From BQOK01 sp048388525 (GTDB lineage Bacteria; Bacillota; Clostridia; Oscillospirales; Ruminococcaceae), in contig NZ_DBGCTQ010000040.1 in the NCBI RefSeq assembly GCF_048388525.1, positions 1 to 8,865 of the forward strand: a stretch of DNA of 8,865 nt, in the 5' to 3' direction. Both the position numbers and the translations under genes were made by a program. Numbering within the stretch: the stretch's first letter is position 1; each line of letters begins with the position of its first letter. Positions 7,076 to 8,865 of the stretch are shown one piece after another. The notes under the pieces were generated by a model that had not been told where the DNA came from, made no database searches, and saw only the letters and a list, made by a program, of their open reading frames with translations.

Positions 7076-8023
7076 ATGGCAGATGTAAAAAAGATCGCCA
7101 CGCGCGAGAGCTATGGCCGCACCCTGGCCCAGCTGGGGGCCGAGGACGACCGCATTGTTGTGCTGGACGCGGACCTGGCGGAATCCACCAAGACCTGTGT
7201 GTTTCAAAAAGCATTTCCTGAGCGGCATTTTGACTGCGGCATTGCGGAGGCCAACATGGTCTCGATTGCCGCGGGGCTTGCCGCAAGCGGCATGATCCCG
7301 TTTGTTTCCAGCTTTGCCATGTTTGCGGCGGGCCGCGCTTACGAGCAGATCCGCAACAGCGTGGGATACCCCCACCTGAACGTAAAGATCTGCGCCTCCC
7401 ACGCAGGTATCTCGGTGGGGGAGGACGGCGCTACCCACCAGTGCAACGAGGATATCGCCCTGATGCGCAACATCCCTGGCATGGTAGTGGTGAACCCGGC
7501 CGACGACACCGAGGCGTGCCTGGCGGTGCGCGCGTTTGCGGCGTACGAGGGCCCGGCCTACATGCGCCTGGGGCGCCTGGCGGTGCCGGTGATCAACGAC
7601 CCCGTGAGCTACCGCTTTGAGCTGGGCAGGGCCGTAACGCTGCGCGAGGGCACAGACGCCACCATCGCCGCTACCGGGCTGATGGTGGCACGCGCGCTGG
7701 AGGCCGCCGAACTGCTTGCCGCCGAGGGCATTCAGGTACGGCTTTTGAACCTGCACACCCTTAAGCCAATCGACGAGGAAGCCCTGTGCGCCGCCGCCCG
7801 TGAGACCGGAGGCATTGTGACCGCCGAGGAGCACAGTGTGATCGGCGGGCTTTACAGCGCGGTGTGTGAAGCGCTGCTGAAAAACGGCGCAGGCTGCAGG
7901 GTGCTGCCGGTGGCGGTGATGGATGAGTTTGGCCAGTCCGGCCCGGCCGAGGAGCTGCTCACCCTGTATGGCCTCACCGCAGAGCATATTGCTGCGCGGG
8001 TCCGGCAATTGCTGAATCGCTGA
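7076..8023 (+). CDS. Transketolase, C-terminal subunit (pyrimidine-binding half)
   Basis: The second half of the split transketolase has 315 residues. Residues 1 to about 165 form the pyrimidine-binding domain. Glu58 in CGIAEANM is the conserved glutamate that activates the thiamine cofactor, and SHAGISVGEDGATHQ is the conserved substrate-side block. Residues from about 180 to 310 are the transketolase C-terminal domain, including TAEEHSVIGGL. The sequence also resembles the C-terminal part of 1-deoxyxylulose-5-phosphate synthase, but the separate N-terminal partner immediately upstream argues for transketolase. Only 2 nt separate it from the upstream stop. Its ribosome binding site GGAGGG (7064-7069) lies within the end of the partner gene, which favours coupled, equal production. 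A strong terminator follows. Confidence 0.95.
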   Translation: MADVKKIATRESYGRTLAQLGAEDDRIVVLDADLAESTKTCVFQKAFPERHFDCGIAEANMVSIAAGLAASGMIPFVSSFAMFAAGRAYEQIRNSVGYPHLNVKICASHAGISVGEDGATHQCNEDIALMRNIPGMVVVNPADDTEACLAVRAFAAYEGPAYMRLGRLAVPVINDPVSYRFELGRAVTLREGTDATIAATGLMVARALEAAELLAAEGIQVRLLNLHTLKPIDEEALCAAARETGGIVTAEEHSVIGGLYSAVCEALLKNGAGCRVLPVAVMDEFGQSGPAEELLTLYGLTAEHIAARVRQLLNR

Positions 8024-8032
8024 AAATGCCTT

Positions 8033-8071
8033 GCCCTTTTCCGTTTCCAAAAACGGAAAAGGGCTTTTTTT
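8033..8071 (+). terminator. Rho-independent terminator after the transketolase genes
   Basis: GCCCTTTTCCGTTT (8033-8046) pairs perfectly with AAACGGAAAAGGGC (8051-8064), a 14-bp stem with a four-base CCAA loop. Seven Ts (8065-8071) follow directly. It begins 10 nt after the transketolase C-subunit stop and closes the lspA-to-transketolase run. Confidence 0.95.
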
Positions 8072-8103
8072 ACATAAGTTTGTCTTTTTTGGCCTGCAGG
8101 GTG

Positions 8104-8135
8104 TGTTATAATAACCACAGGGCAGCGATTATAAT
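8104..8135 (+). promoter_or_regulatory. Promoter region for the comEA-like/ppk1 unit, with two TATAAT boxes
   Basis: After the terminator an AT-rich stretch contains TGTTATAAT at 8104-8112, an extended -10 element, and a second exact TATAAT at 8130-8135. A -35 match is weak: TTGTCT at 8080-8085 is 21 nt from the first box, too far for usual sigma-A spacing, and a better-spaced hexamer (around 8084-8090) is only T-rich. The extended TG motif could make up for this. Which box is used cannot be told from sequence. Initiation from the first box would start near 8119, leaving a leader of about 38 nt. Confidence 0.6.
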
Positions 8136-8156
8136 AGGAATAAAAGGCGGGGTACC

Positions 8157-8516
8157 ATGGAGAAGAAGGTGAACGGGGTGGAACAAAACGGCAAACGCAT
8201 GGCGGCGTTGGCGGCTGCGGCCCTGGCTGCGGTGGTGCTGGGGGCGCTTTTGTTCACCCCACCCCTGTTCCAGCCTGGGTATGATCCCCTGAACCCACAG
8301 CCGGTAACCGTGCAGGGGCTGTTGCGGGTCGAGCTCAACACAGCCGATGAAGCCGCGCTGCGCAGCCTGCCGGGCCTGGGGGAGAAAAAGGCGCGGGCGA
8401 TCCTGCAATACAGGGCGGACCATGGCCCCTTTTCCAGCCTGGAAGAATTGGCACAGATAAGCGCGGTCACCAGCAAAGACCTGGAGGCCTGGGATGGATA
8501 CCTTTATATTGAATGA
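8157..8516 (+). CDS. Small membrane-anchored ComEA-like helix-hairpin-helix protein
   Basis: The 119-residue protein has a short basic N-terminus, one membrane segment (about residues 14-35, Ala/Leu/Val rich), a linker, and a ComEA-type helix-hairpin-helix domain (57-117). The domain shows VELNTADEAAL, LPGLG (71-75), AILQYRADHGPF and SLEELAQI. ComEA proteins bind double-stranded DNA outside the membrane during natural transformation. This one lacks the SLBB domain of B. subtilis ComEA, and its second hairpin reads ISAVTSKDLEAW in place of the usual GIG-containing turn. The start ATG follows a loose AAGGCGGGG site (8144-8152). No comEB or comEC is next to it in the window. Whether it works in DNA uptake or is a solitary DNA-binding membrane protein is open. 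Confidence 0.85.
   Translation: MEKKVNGVEQNGKRMAALAAAALAAVVLGALLFTPPLFQPGYDPLNPQPVTVQGLLRVELNTADEAALRSLPGLGEKKARAILQYRADHGPFSSLEELAQISAVTSKDLEAWDGYLYIE
8483..8487 (+). promoter_or_regulatory. Ribosome binding site for the ATG start of ppk1
   Basis: GGAGG inside the end of the comEA-like gene lies six bases before ATG 8494, supporting a start that overlaps that gene by 23 nt. Confidence 0.55.
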
Positions 8517-8865
8517 GGAGGCGCGGAGCTTGGAAGCGCAGGAAAATCAAATTTTCATCAACCGGGAGCTGAGCTGGCTGGATTTTAACCGGCGGGTTCT
8601 TGCGCTCAGCAAGGATAAAACGGTCCCCCTGGCCGAACAGATGAAATTCGCCGCCATTTACGGCAGCAATCTGGACGAGTTCTTTATGGTGCGGGTGGGT
8701 TCGCTGTACGACCGCACCCTGCTTAAAAATGAGATCACGGAGAACAAGACCCACATGACGGCAGCCCAGCAGCTTGCCGCCATCATGCCCAAAACAGCGG
8801 TATTGCAGGAGCAGTGCGACAAAAATGTGTTTCGCCTGCGGGAGCGCCTGGCAGAGGTGGGGTAC
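8494..8865 (+). CDS. ppk1: Polyphosphate kinase 1, 5' part only
   Basis: PPK1 makes polyphosphate reversibly from the terminal phosphate of ATP. The 124 visible residues are its N-terminal domain: FINRELSWLDFNRRVL, then PLAEQMKFAAIYGSNLDEFFMVRVGSL, the family's opening signature, where the SNLDEF asparagine is part of the ATP site. Full-length PPK1 is about 700 residues, so the catalytic histidines lie beyond the window. Two starts are plausible. ATG 8494, used here, has GGAGG six bases upstream and overlaps the comEA-like gene by 23 nt. TTG 8530 has GAGGAGG (8515-8521) eight bases upstream and gives MEAQENQIFINREL, a length nearer to typical PPK1 N-termini. The frame is open to the window edge. 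It is probably co-transcribed with the comEA-like gene from the promoter near 8104. Confidence 0.95.
   Translation, partial: MDTFILNEEARSLEAQENQIFINRELSWLDFNRRVLALSKDKTVPLAEQMKFAAIYGSNLDEFFMVRVGSLYDRTLLKNEITENKTHMTAAQQLAAIMPKTAVLQEQCDKNVFRLRERLAEVGY
8515..8521 (+). promoter_or_regulatory. Second ribosome binding site, for an alternative TTG start of ppk1
   Basis: GAGGAGG starts within the comEA-like stop codon and lies eight bases before TTG 8530, in frame with ppk1. It is the stronger of the two ribosome binding sites but serves a rarer start codon. Confidence 0.5.

Noticed and set aside
6204..8050. Minus-strand frames of about 360 and 356 codons opposite the transketolase genes
   Set aside because: Both are shadows of two genes with all expected motifs; the second would also run through the terminator stem.
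1..8865. Search by eye for CRISPR repeats, tRNA genes, insertion sequences and attachment sites
   Set aside because: No regularly spaced repeats, cloverleaf-like sequence, transposase or integrase, or flanking direct repeats were seen; coding density is that of a core region.

Overview
The window reads as a stretch of ordinary core chromosome from a GC-rich, low-oxygen-type Firmicute. The best guess is a member of Clostridia near Oscillospiraceae/Ruminococcaceae. This is inferred from the Gram-positive gene order (ylmH, divIVA, ileS, lspA, an rluD/ylyB-type gene), GC-rich codons, strong GGAGG-type ribosome binding sites and a split two-gene transketolase. All genes lie on the + strand. I see no tRNA, rRNA, CRISPR, insertion sequence or phage feature.

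Positions 1-3899 hold the 3' end of ylmH (S4 RNA-binding domain), divIVA (polar and septal coiled-coil scaffold) and ileS (isoleucyl-tRNA synthetase). These are closely spaced and probably co-transcribed. A strong hairpin at 3914-3948 separates ileS from the next block and may terminate or attenuate transcription.

Positions 3979-8023 form a tightly packed run: lspA (lipoprotein signal peptidase), an RluA/RluD-type pseudouridine synthase, a Cof-type HAD hydrolase, and the N- and C-terminal halves of a transketolase. Genes overlap by 14 nt and 4 nt, then are separated by 17 nt and 2 nt, so translational coupling is likely. The run ends at a textbook intrinsic terminator (8033-8071).

Positions 8072-8865 start a new transcription unit. 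A promoter-like region carries two TATAAT boxes. It is followed by a small membrane-anchored ComEA-like helix-hairpin-helix protein and the 5' end of polyphosphate kinase 1 (ppk1), which runs off the window.

I do not find a previously undescribed system here. The points most worth a second look are the compact ComEA-like protein coupled to ppk1, the variant signature motifs of the IleRS, the ileS-lspA hairpin, the absence of a T-box leader at ileS, and the tandem -10 boxes at 8107 and 8130.
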